Shown piece after piece: positions 36,138 through 48,487 of a DNA stretch of 64,000 bases (position 1 is its first letter; the number at the start of each line of letters is the position of its first letter). The notes below the pieces were generated by a model. The model searched no databases, was not told the DNA's origin, and worked only from the letters and a program-made list of their open reading frames with translations. The position numbers were made by a program, and so were the translations under genes. The stretch is from Oreohelix idahoensis (Eukaryota > Mollusca > Gastropoda > Stylommatophora > Oreohelicidae), in the NCBI GenBank assembly GCA_024509875.1, contig JAMPIV010000299.1:1233001-1297000 (forward strand). Reading direction: 5' to 3'.

Positions 36138-37696
36138 GGGAGATGTGTGATGAAATTAACCGTGATACAACGTTAAAATATCTCCATAGATAAAAAGTAG
36201 GGATAAAAATAATGCGTAAGTTACTCGAGTACATGATCGCCCAGGCCGCGGGTCACTACCCGCCATGGAAATTAATTTGCTAGACGTGAAAGCAAAACGT
36301 TACCCTTGGAACGGGTTGAGAACGGAGATCAAAAGAAAAAAAAATATGACTGAACATGTGCTTGAAACTAGCAAGGCTAGAAAGACGCAATTGGTGGGGA
36401 AAGGAGGAAAAAAATTCACGTCCCCAAGTTGACACAAGGTAAAGAAATCGACAAAAGGGACCTTAGCTATTATACGCAACAGTCATTTCTTGGACGCTTT
36501 TGCGATAACTTAGTCCGTTTATTTGAATTCAGCGGCAAACGCCTTACAGAAGATGCTCGAACATTTTTCAAAAACAAAAAAACAAAAAAAACAACTAACC
36601 TTGAAAAGTAACTTTTTCTTAATAATAATGTTAGGAATATAAAACCTAGCTGGCCGGATGGCCCATCTTGAGCAGTGAAATAATATGCTTTAATTTATAC
36701 AGACGGGTAGATAATAATGAAGATATTGACAAAAGACTGTGTTGTTCATATCAGCGAGCGACTGCATTGAAACAAAAATGTCACTAATTTTCAAAAAATT
36801 GTAGCCTTGAGACGCAAGTGCTAAAATCTAGTTAGAATGAAAGAGAGGGGAAGTAGCGGACAGTGGTGGCTAAAAATAACTTTAAAGGCAAAATTGTGTA
36901 GGGGAGGGCAGAGTTGGTTCAAAAAACAAGTGTGTTTTTTTGTGAAACGCAAGTAGAGACAGACGGACCAACAGACAATAATACATACTTGACTGAGGTA
37001 TGACTGAATTGACTTTTTGGAAAGGGGTTTGAATTTGAAAAAAGAAAAAGGCGCTGATTGGCCACAGATAAACATAATATCGGCGCTCAGACGCGCATCT
37101 TTGCCATTCATTAAAAGTTGTCCAGTGATAGACACAGTAATTATTTAGTGGTGACATTCCCAGAAGCTAATTGAAATATTTAGAGGGACGCCATACTAAA
37201 GCCAGCAGCTCAGCTGAGTTTTGCTAGCAATTAACTGTGTTCTATATTCATAATTCTGGTAAGACTGAAAGTATTTCTTTGTACATTTTAATATTTGTTT
37301 AGTGTTTCGAGTGATTTGATACTGCCATATCAAAATCTATCCCTTACAACAAGTAAGGATTCGTTCTAGACCCCCCGCCCTAGTTCAGGGTCTAGAGACA
37401 AAACAAAATACATAAACTCCAGCAAGGATTATGAAAGGCGGATCAAGGGTTGAGATCAGTGAAACATATCACCTATCCTATTCTATGGCAGGAAGCTAAT
37501 GAACATATTTCAGAATATGTAGTCTGGGGGAACTTATACTATGTGAAACCAACTTGGTAAGGTGTGCTGTATGGTCAGAGAGATCTGACCCTGTCTATGT
37601 GGTGTTGTTGTATAATGTTGAGTGTAGTAGTGGCTCAGGAGGTAGAGTTCTGACACATGACCAATACTTTTATTTCAGAACTGTGAGTTTTTTATT
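36138..37696 (+). repeat. Possible 3' LTR with unrelated body
   Basis: Starts with TGTGTGATGAAATTAACC right after the polypurine tract. Downstream at about 37697, TTGGCATCAAAGTGGTGTC resembles a tRNA primer-binding site, so the interval could be one ~1.56-kb LTR followed by an internal leader. Its body does not match 30752-32760. The end is a guess; no second copy is in the window to test it. No gene is seen inside. Confidence 0.35.
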
Positions 37697-39923
37697 TGGC
37701 ATCAAAGTGGTGTCAAATGATGTGTTGAATAATACAAGAGGGGACCCGTGCAGTATAATATTTTGGCAGAGCAGCCTTTATTTGCCCCCAAGCACGGAGA
37801 GGTGGGGCCACCAGACTCCTGATATTTGCCCCCAAGCACGGAGAGGCGGGGCCACCAGATTCCAGCACCAGATTCCAGCACCAGATTTACTCAATCAGAT
37901 ACGTGAGCGGCTGGCCTGCTGAAATTTCACCAACTTCGTTTCTAAACACACTAACTATATTCCCATCAATAAATGGACAATGTTAGTAGCCATAGACAGG
38001 GAGTGATGAGGCCACCCCAACAGCACATCCATTCATCATTCTCCCAGCTAAATTAAAAATATAAACAGTAGTAATATTAACTAGCCTTGTAAAATACATA
38101 TGTACACACCTTTCATTGATTATGCCATATATTCATGCATTTCATTCCTAATTTCAAAACCTTTCATATGTTCTGACCAAAATAAAACCTTGGTTCAGAA
38201 CAAATAAATTTAAAGAAAATTTACTATCAAAATTTTACACAACTTGAGTTAGTTCAGTGTGTTGTAACATTTTATTAATATTATTAGACTTATTAAATAT
38301 ATGTGTGTGTGTATGTAAACTACCACAACACATTACATATCATTACCCTAGAATCTTAACGTTAGTATTCATTAGTAAAAAAAGATAGGTGTGAGGTCGT
38401 AGTGGTAGCAAGAAGGGCCTTCTGTAAATTCACAGCTACATTTATCTCAGGAGCCTTCACAGCTGACCTCATGCATCACACTAAGTAATATCACAATCAT
38501 ACAATACCATCAAAACCACTACAGTCGGCGTCACGCAGGCGTGTCAGTGGTGTGCTGCGGAAGACGGCAATAATTTGTCTTCTCTTTGTTACTTTCACAA
38601 TTGCCTCCTGCTGGCGGAATTGTGGATTTTAAAGCGGCATCCAAGGTGAAATGGGTTCATTCTCTACACAAGACGACAGGAGGCTGAGACACTTGGGAGA
38701 TGACCCATGTGGGCCCGCCCCCCTTAGAGTGTAAAGGAGAATAATGGGCGTAAACCCTTGTTCCACCGGGGGACCACTTCTGATGATCAGATTGCCTCCT
38801 GTTTTATCGCTCTGTATGGAGTTTCTTATCTTATATATATATACTATATAAATATATAATGGTCCCCAAGCACTGCTTTTGAACTAAGGTCAAAAGATAT
38901 GAAATTGACTTAATTTATGATTGTTACAATTCTATTTCATTCAAGCGAATGCTCTGAGGATTTTTTTTTAGTAGGTAAAGTTTGATTGAAATGATTATGC
39001 TGAAATCGATTTTTTTGGTTGTTGTTATTTCTAGTTTGACTTTTTATTGATTTTATGAATGCCACTTTTATTACAGTTATATTTTATATTGTCTTAAGAA
39101 TAAATATATCAAAAATGTACTATAAATTCTGTTTGAAACGTGATTTCCCGGATCGACACGTTTATCTGAATGTTAACTAAATTTAATTAGATTGCGCATT
39201 GTAATGAAACCTATGTTGATGTACGTATATTTTATCAAATCAATTTATGTTATACATATTATTTGTTGTATAATTTCTTATTTTCTAATGAGTAGTGAAA
39301 AAATAGAGCTGTCAACATATATACATAAGTACGCAAAGTCATACCAGTTGTAACACATGTGTGTTTCACCTGGATTAAATATACGTTAGCAATATAATCC
39401 ATAAACGTGTCTTGCTGATGAATGGAAAACGTTGTGTTCTTGTCCTTTTCTGGTTTTTATTTAAACCAGTATGATTTTACCACTGAAGTGCTACTATTCC
39501 TCATCCCCTTTTTGACTGCAGGATTGTACGAGTAAGTTTATACTTTAACCAAGCTGCTGTACACGATGAAGTAGTAATGTCCTAATTATAACCCATCAAG
39601 GGTTGAACGGGATACTTTAAAAAAAAAATGTTATTATACCAATGCGAGAACTTTTTGTAAGTACTTTGAAAAGTGTAATATTACTATTTACTGAACAATG
39701 TTGCCTTTAGATGTGCGTACTTCAATGAAAACATCATATACATATTTGATCTTAAATAATTCTTATTCTGGAGAATAATCTATTCGGAAATATTGTTTAA
39801 AAGGTACAGCTGTATTTTCATTGCTTTCGTCTAGTCACCAATTACTTCATAAATTGTATCTTCAAATAGTACGTCACATTGTAAATTATAATTACTTAAC
39901 TTCTGTTTCCTTATCTCCTTCAG
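37697..39923. other. No gene; 44-bp tandem duplication
   Basis: Non-coding. At 37780-37867 a unit of ~44 bp (TTTGCCCCCAAGCACGGAGAG then GTGGGGCCACCAGA-type text) occurs twice in tandem, followed by a shorter CCAGATTCCAGCA duplication. The remainder up to the GPCR exon is AT-rich; it ends in a pyrimidine tract and CAG at 39921-39923, a good splice acceptor. No upstream exon of the GPCR was recognised. Confidence 0.5.
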
Positions 39924-40523
39924 GTAAAAAGTATCGTGACGACGAAACGAGTCTCTATCCTCATTGCCAGTACCTTTGTCATCCTCATATTTAGCGTAGC
40001 GCCTATTTACGTGGTGAATAGACTGGAGTTAAAATATTACCCCAGAAAAAACAAAACTCTTCTAGGCCTTGTCTTCACTGCAGATAGAGAACAAGTTGAG
40101 AAATATTCTTTCGCGATTAACAACGTCTTAATTCCTTTTAGCGCCTTTGTGGTTATTACTGTGTGCACGATAACATTGGTAGTTAAGTTACGGAAAACAA
40201 CGAAATGGCGGAATACGTCTACGGTTGCTGATAACGCCGATTTGGCTTCCAGACGTAGCCACAGAGTTGCGCAAATGGTGGTGATGATTTCTACACTCTT
40301 CATTGTCTGTTTCCTTCCGATTAGTATAATCTTTACAGCAATGGCTTTTGAACCTGGAATTTCTCTTGATGGCAAGTACAGACACGTAATGATAATTCTG
40401 GGAGGCATCGGTACAGTTCTAGAGTCGATTAATTCGTCCATGAATATTTTCATTTATTATTATATGAGCAGTAAATATAGGTCAGTTTTAAGGCATATGT
40501 TTTGCTGGGAATTGACCCATTAA
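39924..40523 (+). CDS. Class A GPCR, 3' exon (TM4-TM7), gastropod chemosensory-receptor type
   Basis: A 199-residue open exon beginning right after a splice acceptor (TATCTCCTTCAG, ending 39923) with no ATG needed: VKSIVTTKRV. It covers the end of the second intracellular loop, TM4 (~10-31, ILIASTFVILIFSVAPIYVV), a short second loop, TM5 (~62-86), a basic third loop with SRRSHRVAQMVVM, TM6 (~114-138, STLFIVCFLPISIIF) and TM7 (~150-175), where SINSSMNIFIYYYMSS is the NPxxY-equivalent stretch with Asn-Ser in place of Asn-Pro. A cytoplasmic tail ends CWELTH. The style is that of gastropod chemosensory receptors expressed in sensory epithelia; ligand unknown. The exon is intact. TM1-TM3 and the DRY-equivalent motif are not found upstream in this window, so the 5' exon is distant, lost to insertions or diverged. 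It could be an isolated exon or pseudogene. Confidence 0.82.
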   Translation, partial: VKSIVTTKRVSILIASTFVILIFSVAPIYVVNRLELKYYPRKNKTLLGLVFTADREQVEKYSFAINNVLIPFSAFVVITVCTITLVVKLRKTTKWRNTSTVADNADLASRRSHRVAQMVVMISTLFIVCFLPISIIFTAMAFEPGISLDGKYRHVMIILGGIGTVLESINSSMNIFIYYYMSSKYRSVLRHMFCWELTH

Positions 40524-41032
40524 CGAAATCATCCAAATTGTAAATTGTTATATCTCCGACCAGACAGAAAGCCTCAGTGTTCTAAACGTAACCCTTCGTG
40601 AATGGATAATGAAATCCCCAGTATTCTACCAGGGCGTAGACGATCTAACTCCCGCTTATTTGTCATCTTTTTAACTCTTTGACCCCGTAATTATTTCCAT
40701 CCTGTGCTGTAATTATTTTTTTAAGAATTCTACACGGTGAAGTGTACTATATTTTAGTGTAAATTTTATGTTAATCTTTTCAGTGTACGTGTACATATTA
40801 TATATTAAACTTGTGGGAAATAGATAGAGAATTGTAATATAAAGTGTCTTTGGTCGTATTAACCCAAGTACATTGGTATACTTAAATCATTTTGCATACA
40901 AAATTAAAAACACTAAATAGATAATTGTAGAATACGAGCTTACCAAAGACAACTTACTGTTGCAGACAATATAATTTTAGTCTTCAAACATCACAGTAAT
41001 CCATTTACGATGTGTTACGCAAAAAACATTCA
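40524..41032. other. 3' flank of the GPCR exon
   Basis: AT-rich non-coding DNA after the stop, likely holding the 3' untranslated region. A TATTAAA-like signal near 40800-40806 is a possible but unproven polyadenylation site. Confidence 0.4.
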
Positions 41033-41440
41033 TAACACATAAGGAAGGGAAACCCGAGGCCTGTAAACAGTAAATAAATATTAGACAAACATCAAGGTAC
41101 GAGTATGTTTTCAGGCACTCGTAAGAAACGTATATAAGGGGAACTACAGAAGTGATAGCGTCATTAATAGGCTGGACTGCCCATGATAAAGTTCCGGTGT
41201 TATGTCTTGCGGTTCACACTAATGACTCGTCATCGAAGCATCATTTTTTGGTGATGCCTAGATGGCATGGAGGATAGTGTGATTTGCTTGCGTAGCTAGC
41301 CGTGGTTGTCGCACGGAAGGTCCTGCGCTCGAGTTCTGGGTAAGCCACTCACGTCTGTTGTTTTTCTGTTGTCTAGTGTTCTACTTCTTTATTTCTTACG
41401 AGTGCCTGAAAACATACCTTTATGTTTGTCTAATATGTAT
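41033..41440. repeat. tRNA-derived SINE cluster with inverted tails
   Basis: Left part (41033-41130) is the tail of a - oriented copy: AACACATAAGGAAGGG, TATTAGACAAAC, TTTTCAGGCACTCGTAAGAAA. After ~120 bp of other DNA, a + oriented copy (about 41255-41440) has the tRNA-like head (CTTGCGTAGCTAG, CTCGAGTTCTGGGTAAGCCACTC), the body GTCTGTTGTTTTTCTGTTG and the inverted tail TTTCTTACGAGTGCCTGAAAA ... TTTGTCTAATAT. It is the same family as 15139-15556. Confidence 0.8.
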
Positions 41441-43038
41441 TTGGTGTTACGCAATTGCCTAGTGTATACATTCGACTGAAACTAGGGCAGAGTTACACAG
41501 GCTTGAAAACATGCAGTATTGATTTTGCGAGGTGTGTCGATGCTAACCAGTCAGAACAGGACCCTACAAACGACCAATGAATAAGGCTTACCATCGTTTA
41601 TTATAGAGGACTAAAACTGATGAAACAAGGGCTAGACTTAGGTCTTGCATAAGAGACTGGAATGACAGACAAGGATGAGAATGATCTGCTTTTATAGGGG
41701 ATAACTTCTTTTATGAGCTGGTTCAAGGAAATTTGGAGGGATGGAGTAGTTTTGAAGAATTTTGTAAGAGAGTCAGTGCATCGAGAAATCCTATGGTTTT
41801 CCGATTCGAAATTCAATATAACATCGTTAATACGACCGATATTGGAAAACAACATATGGATGGAAAGATAAACTTATCGCGAATGGAAGACTATAACTAA
41901 AAAGGCTCGAACTAGAAAATATACGATGCAAGAGGCAGAAGTTTGAAACACTCCGAGCACAAAATCCTTTGGATTTGGACATTTTTGGAAAGTAAACCAG
42001 AGTTGCGGACCCTTGTCTTCCGATATGTACGATCTGTGCCGCCAATAAAAGGAACTCGCGGGGAATTTAAACTCACTTGCACAAAGTAAAGACAAAAAGA
42101 CGGAGGCTAGAAAGAGACGCCTGTGAAGCAAACACTTTGTTATCTGTAACCGATCAGTACTATACTCCATCTATAATTATGTCATGAAAGTATCATGCAT
42201 AATACTTGTGATTAGTAGGTATGATTGCTGAAGGTTGAATCCTTAAAATATAACCGTGACGTAGTCCATATCAGGACTAATACAGTCCTTATCAGGGCTT
42301 ATGCACTCTGTCGTTAAAAGCTGACTTATCAGGAAGAAGGAAAGAGTGATTAGACATCATGCCATGTCTGTAAATAATGTATTATATTTCTGTATTATTT
42401 TAATTTTATAAAATGTTTGCAGCTAGACACCTGTAGTGTCTTGCTTTTGCTTATCAAACTGAGCCATGTATCATTCATTACGTGCATACACCCGAAACTC
42501 ACTAATCTCATGAACAGATAAGTTGCGTGTGCTTTAAAAGCCAAAGATAGTCACATTTCCACTATTGTCTACAGGTTCGAAGGTATCAGCAAAATCTAAG
42601 AGTCAGGATCAATCTGAGCTACCTAAAATAATACAGGAACCACTGTATTGTTATCCGAACTTCATCCTCAGTCCCCATTAGTGCTTGGAGGTCTTGTGGC
42701 ATTCATAGTGAAGACAGACAAATACTTCAAGCTGAGTACCAGTATATATTAGATTCATGCAACAAAATGAGAAATCAAGGACAGTTTATGAAGAAATTAA
42801 CAGTCTGAGAGCATTAGGCAAGAACAGAGACTGAAAGACAGTCAGAAACTTTGTTTCAACTGAGGTGAAAATTCCTAGAAAAGACTTTTTGGTTAATAAC
42901 TAAATTGAATTAGAAAATCACCATTCTTCAGATTTTGTAAAAATTTTATTTATTGAATATCATCATCATCCATTCACATTTCACAAGAGACTAAGATAGA
43001 TGTACATATTAAATTCAAATCAAATTGTACTCAACTGA
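41441..43038. other. No gene recognised
   Basis: About 1.6 kb of flank between the SINE cluster and the LTR element; no recognisable coding motifs on either strand. Confidence 0.5.
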
Positions 43039-43043
43039 CTTAT

Positions 43044-45308
43044 TGTCACAAGAGGTTTAGATGTTATTAAGAAAAGGGCTATCCTGGACAAATAGGTGAA
43101 TCAGATGATACCAGGATAGTGCCAGATGAGACTGGTCTTATAAGTAATACCCCATTCTCTAAAAAGGGCAAGGGTGTATAGACAATCCAGGTGAGGTCCA
43201 GCTATGTAAGTTCCCAGAGTAAGGAAGGATGATGATGATGGAATTCTGTAGGTCCCTATCCGCTACCTCTTAGGATCTCACCAAAGATATTGACTCAATA
43301 TTTGTCTAGGGATGAATTTAAAATGTTACTAATACATAATTCCAAAACAGAACTTAACTGTAATAAACTTTGTAAGAAAGACTTTTGGAAATGAGATATT
43401 TACAATTTAATTGTCCTGAACCTCAATCTTTTCAGGTCAGGAATATTCAAAATGAAATGAAATATATTTACACTTTTAAAATCAATAACAGGAAAATTTC
43501 AGTCCGTGAGGCATCTTGTTTACAGGAAATCTATTCTCACTTTATAAACAAAAATAACTGTCCAGTTTTTATGTATCTTGAATGTTGGCTTTAAATCTGT
43601 AGGTTGGTTATATGTCTATTTATTGTCATCATTTATAGGTAAGTTAAGTAGACTGTTTATTGTCAACTTGGGTGAGCTTCTGAAATTATGTCACTGGCTG
43701 GTGACTTAGCTGTAGTTGCTGTTGACTCTTTCTGCCCACGACTTGATCAAACAATGTTCAGAGACTTGTGGAAAATACTGCTGGATAAAGCTCCTGACGT
43801 ATGCCGAGCTGTGATCTCCAGCAGCCTCCCTTTACAATGGCCAGAGATCTCGTCAAGATACTGAGATCGAACCTGGAATCAAGGATAACCACATTTTATG
43901 TAGTCATCAGCCTCAACCCACATACACATAAAGGACGTCACAACTTACCATTCAGACTTTGTGCTAACAGGTTGCACTAGACACATAATTTCTTTTCTAC
44001 TGTTTGTTTTCCTGTGATTATCTTCTCATGTATGAATTCCCTGGTAATGTCCTGAGCCCCATGTTTGGCTTCCGTGCGATAAATTAGGTTAAGTGCAAAA
44101 TAATGTGTAACAGCTTGATTTCTTTATGCCGTCAATTCCCGTAAGCCTAATACAGTATCTTTTACAATGAATCACTCCAGACGCAAATACTAAGTTATTA
44201 ATACTGCACTTACAGTCGCAAATTGGTAAGGCCGATTGGCAAAAATTTTACACATTTTCACTCCGAATAAGTCTGCTATAGGCACATTCCTACGTAGGAC
44301 ATCGTGACACAACACATCTCCAAGTAGTATCGAAATAAATATTGCACTCACACAGCCTGTTTCTTTACAGGTCATTTAGTAAATAAAATGTACAAATAAA
44401 AATTTATTCCTTACTCTCAAGTAATTTTGCACACTCACACACGCTGAAACTGGCCTACATAAGGTACCAGAACTGCTTTCCAGACCAGGAAGGCAAAAGA
44501 CAAGGTCGATGCTGTCTCTACGTCTGTCAGCTATGTGCTAATTTTTTTAAAATTAATGTCGGAATACCGCAGACGGTTGTTCTATTTACAGCCCAACATC
44601 CTCCCAATCAGAGGCAAGTCAAAAATTTAATTTTTTGAGACTTGTAATTTATGCAGTTCTAAGCGGGTTTGTACAATCGGCACTAATTTGAATATTATAT
44701 TTTATAGTTATTAGCGGACCGATTTTAATTATCAAAAGTGATGATTAAACGGCCAATTATTCTCTATCAATCTATATAGTTTTCCCTTAGTTATTCCTTT
44801 GCATTTAAATCTGGGTAATTTTTAAGTAATTAAATGGGCATTTCCCTGATGTGAAAATATCACTAAAATAAATTTTCTACTACCATAAAATTTTATTATG
44901 AGGGAATCTTTATGGTTATATGTTAAGCAATATCAGCTCTATACTTTGAGATATCCCTTTCATTTTAATTATATTTAGTTATTGAGAAATAAATTATCTA
45001 ATTTCAGTCAAAACACAGAATAGGCATTTATTTCGCGTCAACCAAAATTTTCTCACCACTACAAAATATGGAAACGATTTGATTGGTTGTTAATTTTGTA
45101 CTATGCTCTTAGATAAATTGTGGGATGGGTGGTAACTTTTGACTTGTTTCCCAGACAAATTCAAATTACACTAGAAAAATTGTTGGCGATAAATTTGACT
45201 GGGTCCTCAGACAAATTTCAAATACTGGAGTTATTTATAGATTTAGAAATATGTTTGTTTTGAAGCGGGGAATTTGAGCGGGTTGTCACTCAGATTCACT
45301 TCAATACA
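43044..45308 (-). repeat. 3' LTR of the - Gmr1-type element
   Basis: 2,265 bp, direct repeat of 48687-50954. Ends defined by the shared termini and the CTTAT duplication. In element orientation it starts TGTATTGAAGTGAATC. Short open frames inside it (e.g. 43385-43594) are conserved only because the LTR is duplicated. Confidence 0.92.
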
Positions 45309-45608
45309 TATCTTCCCCGTTAAGAAAGCGTGGACCTCTAGTGCAGCTTTCACATCTGTGTTACAATCACGTTCAAATGCTGTCAAATTGACTCTACTCT
45401 GCCTTATGATTATCCTGGTTTCCTGCAGGTGGGTCAGTTCAAAGTAAGCACTACTCAAGAAATCTGCCTCAGACCTCTGCAATCCAAGAATCTATTTCAG
45501 TTTGTGTTAATAAACAGCTGCAGGTGCTACTGTCTGTCACATGCTGATTATCAATCAATATTCACCATTACTCTTCTCTGAGTCTGTTCATGACATGTCC
45601 AGAGGTTT

Positions 45609-45803
45609 TTAGATGTTCCTCAAGGTTGCAATATTTATGAGGAGGAGATCTATAAAATTGGTGATAGCAGAGTTATGTAGGGGACCCAGTAATTTCCTCA
45701 TCAGCCTGGATAAAACACTCGGAGTATTCTCAGTCCAAAAGCAACATATGAATTCAATGTGCTCCTCCGAAATGATCACAGCCAACAATTCATCTGAGCT
45801 CAA
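45609..45803 (-). pseudogene. RT scrap of the - element
   Basis: On -, ENTPSVLSRLMRKLLGPLHN then SAITNFID match the RT block before the catalytic site of the + element (KNAPSVFSRMMRKLLDPLNN, then TNFMDD). The MDD is reduced to ID-L, and the flanking RT regions are missing. The surrounding 45309-46370 is otherwise degraded interior. Confidence 0.75.
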
Positions 45804-46370
45804 GCTTGATTGGAATTTGGAAGAACCCTTTACTAATAGTCATATATGATTCTATAATTTGCCACATAAGTGGAAGCCATATTCACCAGCTGTCTTCTTA
45901 GCCTAACGTCATTGGTGATATAATATAATATAAAATTGGGGAAATGGGTTCCGGCATCCAGACTCAATTCTCACTTTAGCATTGCTATATAATATGTGAT
46001 CTCAATCCAATGTTCGTACAATACTTTGAAATGGACTGTATAGGGTCGGTCAATCTGTCGCCGGTGCCCTTCATAATGCTACTTAATAGCCGTATTGTGA
46101 AGTGAGCTTGACATTATGCAACCTGGCCAAACAACCGCTCCCAACTCTACAGGCGGAATCCCTCAGTTTCGGTTTCAAATTTGGCTGACAACCGATTCTT
46201 TTTTTAGCCAGTTCCACGAATTCCGGCGGGGTGTGTGTAGGGGTGGTCTGGACTGTGTTTATTTTTACTCCTTGTGCCATACGCAGAGTTGCCATTGTAA
46301 ATGTTTTAGGGGAAGACTGTGTGTGAAAAAGTGCCATCTTATCCACTACATCTACCTTATCATTTTGAAT

Positions 46371-47134
46371 TCACCTTTTACTTTCAGGCCCCTGTTCTCC
46401 ACAATGCTTTTCTAGCATCTGATTATTATTTTCTTTCCAACGTGTGGAATGTACCTTGCTACACTGGTCACAGGCCTCCACAAATTTTGCAATGTCTGCA
46501 GCTACGCCTTGCCAGAAACATTTCACAGATGTCCTTTGACGGGTGGTACCAATCTTCATATGTCCACCGTCTGGTACAACATGTGCATGTGCCATAACTT
46601 TGTTCCTATACCTCAATGGCAGGACTAACTGTCCATATCCATTAGGTCCTGCTCCAGCTTTCCTGTACAGCAGTCCGTCCTTCAAATGAAATTGTCCTTT
46701 TCTGGGGTTGTTATGGCTATTTGGCAATTTGCCAAAGCAAGGTTTTAAAGTTTTATCTTTTGCCTGGGCTTTTTTCATCTGTTTGGGATGAATATTTAGC
46801 GGTGGTTCCTCCTCCTTACTAGGGGTCGACCTGACCTGGAGCGTTGCCATGATCACAGGTTTTATAGGGCTCCCTAGAAACACAAATCTCTTTCCTAACA
46901 CCAGCGGGTAATTAGGTTCGTCACACATTGCTGCTCTAATCACTCCTTCCACGTACCTAGTCTTGACATTGATCTGGGCTACGGGAAGTGTCATGGTGGT
47001 TGTATCCTCTAATGCCCCTTGTATCTCCACTTTGTCTGTGGTATACTGGTCAGGGTGCACCAGGGCTGCACTCACAACTGAGTCATATTCCAATCCAGAA
47101 TCGTAAAAGCACTTGACTTTCGCACCATTACATA
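46371..47134 (-). pseudogene. Protease and integrase zinc finger of the - element
   Basis: On -, CFYDSGLEYDSVVSAAL (about 47115-47065) carries the aspartic protease D-S-G; YTTDKVEIQGAL and INVKTRYVEGVIRAA follow, then the linker HPKQMKKAQAKDKTLKPCF and the integrase zinc-finger region HVVPDGGHMKIGT ... CDQCSKV near 46540-46450. The frame stops at 46371, and the integrase catalytic core that should follow is absent. Strongly similar to 32800-33630, so the same group. Confidence 0.88.
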
Positions 47135-48487
47135 CTACTTCTTCACAGATGGGGGATGATGGAGATCTATCTGACTGTCTGTCAGTTTCTTCCTTCCCTT
47201 ATCCACTGTTATCATGCATGCAGCGTGATATGGAGGAACTTTCCTACCACATTCAAGTGTATTATGATTATGCATTCTACATATTTTACACCATTTTCCT
47301 TCTGGTCTGTAAGGTTTCTTTTCATTTGCTTGAGTGTTTTTGTCTCTATGATCAAATGTAGGCCTATCATATCCTTTTTTAAATCTATTATTATAATACT
47401 CATCTTGGTCAGGTGGAGTTTTATTACTTTCTGTTTGTTTCTTTGTAATACCAGCTACTTCTGACTGGGCTGCCTGATATCTCTCAGCAATATTGAGAAT
47501 CTCCCCCAACCTCTCTGCACCTTGTTCCATGAGAAATTTTCTCAAGTCTGGAGACATGGACTCTCTTAACTGCTCCATCATAATCATTTCTTTCAAATCT
47601 TGGGTTTTCCCCCAGAGCAGTCCATTTCTCCAAGTTGGTTTCTAGTCTTGCAGAGAACTGGTGGTATGTTTCTCTAGACATCAGCTTTGTAGTTCTAAAT
47701 TTCTTTCTGTAAAATTCAGCACTCTTCTCATACCTAACGAACAAGGCTTGTTTTAGGAGGTCATAATCTTCTTGATCTTCTCTACTTAATGTTGAAAAAA
47801 ACTTCATAAGATGTTCCCCTCAACCTATGGGATAATTTTAGACTCCACGTTTCTCTCTCTAGCCCATAGTTACTAGCTAGCCTTTCATATCTACTGAGAT
47901 AGGACTCGATATCATCTTCTTTCTCCACAAAAGGGTCTAAATGAAAATTCATGGCTGAGTTGGAGACTTACACTAGTGTCAGAGGTAGTTGGGCTGCTTC
48001 CATTATCTGGAACCTGTCCTTGAAGTTCCATTTCTTTTAATCTTAACTCATGCTCTCTTTGCAAACGCTTTTCTTCTTTTTCCGCCGCCCTTTCCGCAGC
48101 CTGTCTTCTTTCCTCTGCTTCCACATGCAATTTCTTAGCCTCCTTTTCAGCCTCCATCTGCAATCTTTTAGACTCCACCTCCATCTGCAATCTTTAAGCC
48201 TCAGCCCCCATCTGCCTAGCCTCTTTTTCAGCCTCCAACTGTAAACTTTTAGCTTCAGCCTCCCTATCAGATTCTAATTTCCTAGCCTCCCTATCTGCTT
48301 CTAATTGTAATCTCTTGGCTTCTTTATCTGCCTCTAATTGTAATCTTCTCTCTGTTTCTAACCTATCTTCCCTATCTATAAATTTATCACATTCAATAGT
48401 AGCATACTGAATCAGAGCGTCCCCACTCATGCCAAGGTCGTTTGCCGTCTGTACTGTAGCAGATCTAAATTTTGCCAAGTCTGCCAT
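47135..48487 (-). pseudogene. Gag of the - Gmr1-type element (coiled coil, capsid, CCHC)
   Basis: Start taken at the ATG 48487-48485 (MADLAKFRSATVQ). A coiled coil of REAKRLQLEADKEA-type repeats runs from about 48390 to 48030, crossing a stop near 48192. The capsid begins near 47950 (HLDPFVEKEDDIESYLSRYE), and its middle (47807-47640) is EDYDLLKQALFVRYEKSAEF. A SCAN-like C-terminal segment near 47595-47480 reads MMEQLRESMSPDLRKFLMEQ. The nucleocapsid has a canonical CX2CX4HX4C knuckle (KWCKICRMHNHNTLEC) near 47290-47245. Frames change at least three times. Gag architecture parallels copy 2 at 5083 but keeps the CCHC knuckle that copy 2 lacks. Confidence 0.85.

Noticed and set aside
43385..43594. 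A 69-codon frame repeated at 49028-49237
   Set aside because: Conserved only because both lie in the two LTRs of one element; no recognisable domain.
46083..46346. An 87-codon frame on - after the integrase zinc finger
   Set aside because: Contains no integrase core motif; likely chance frame in degraded interior.
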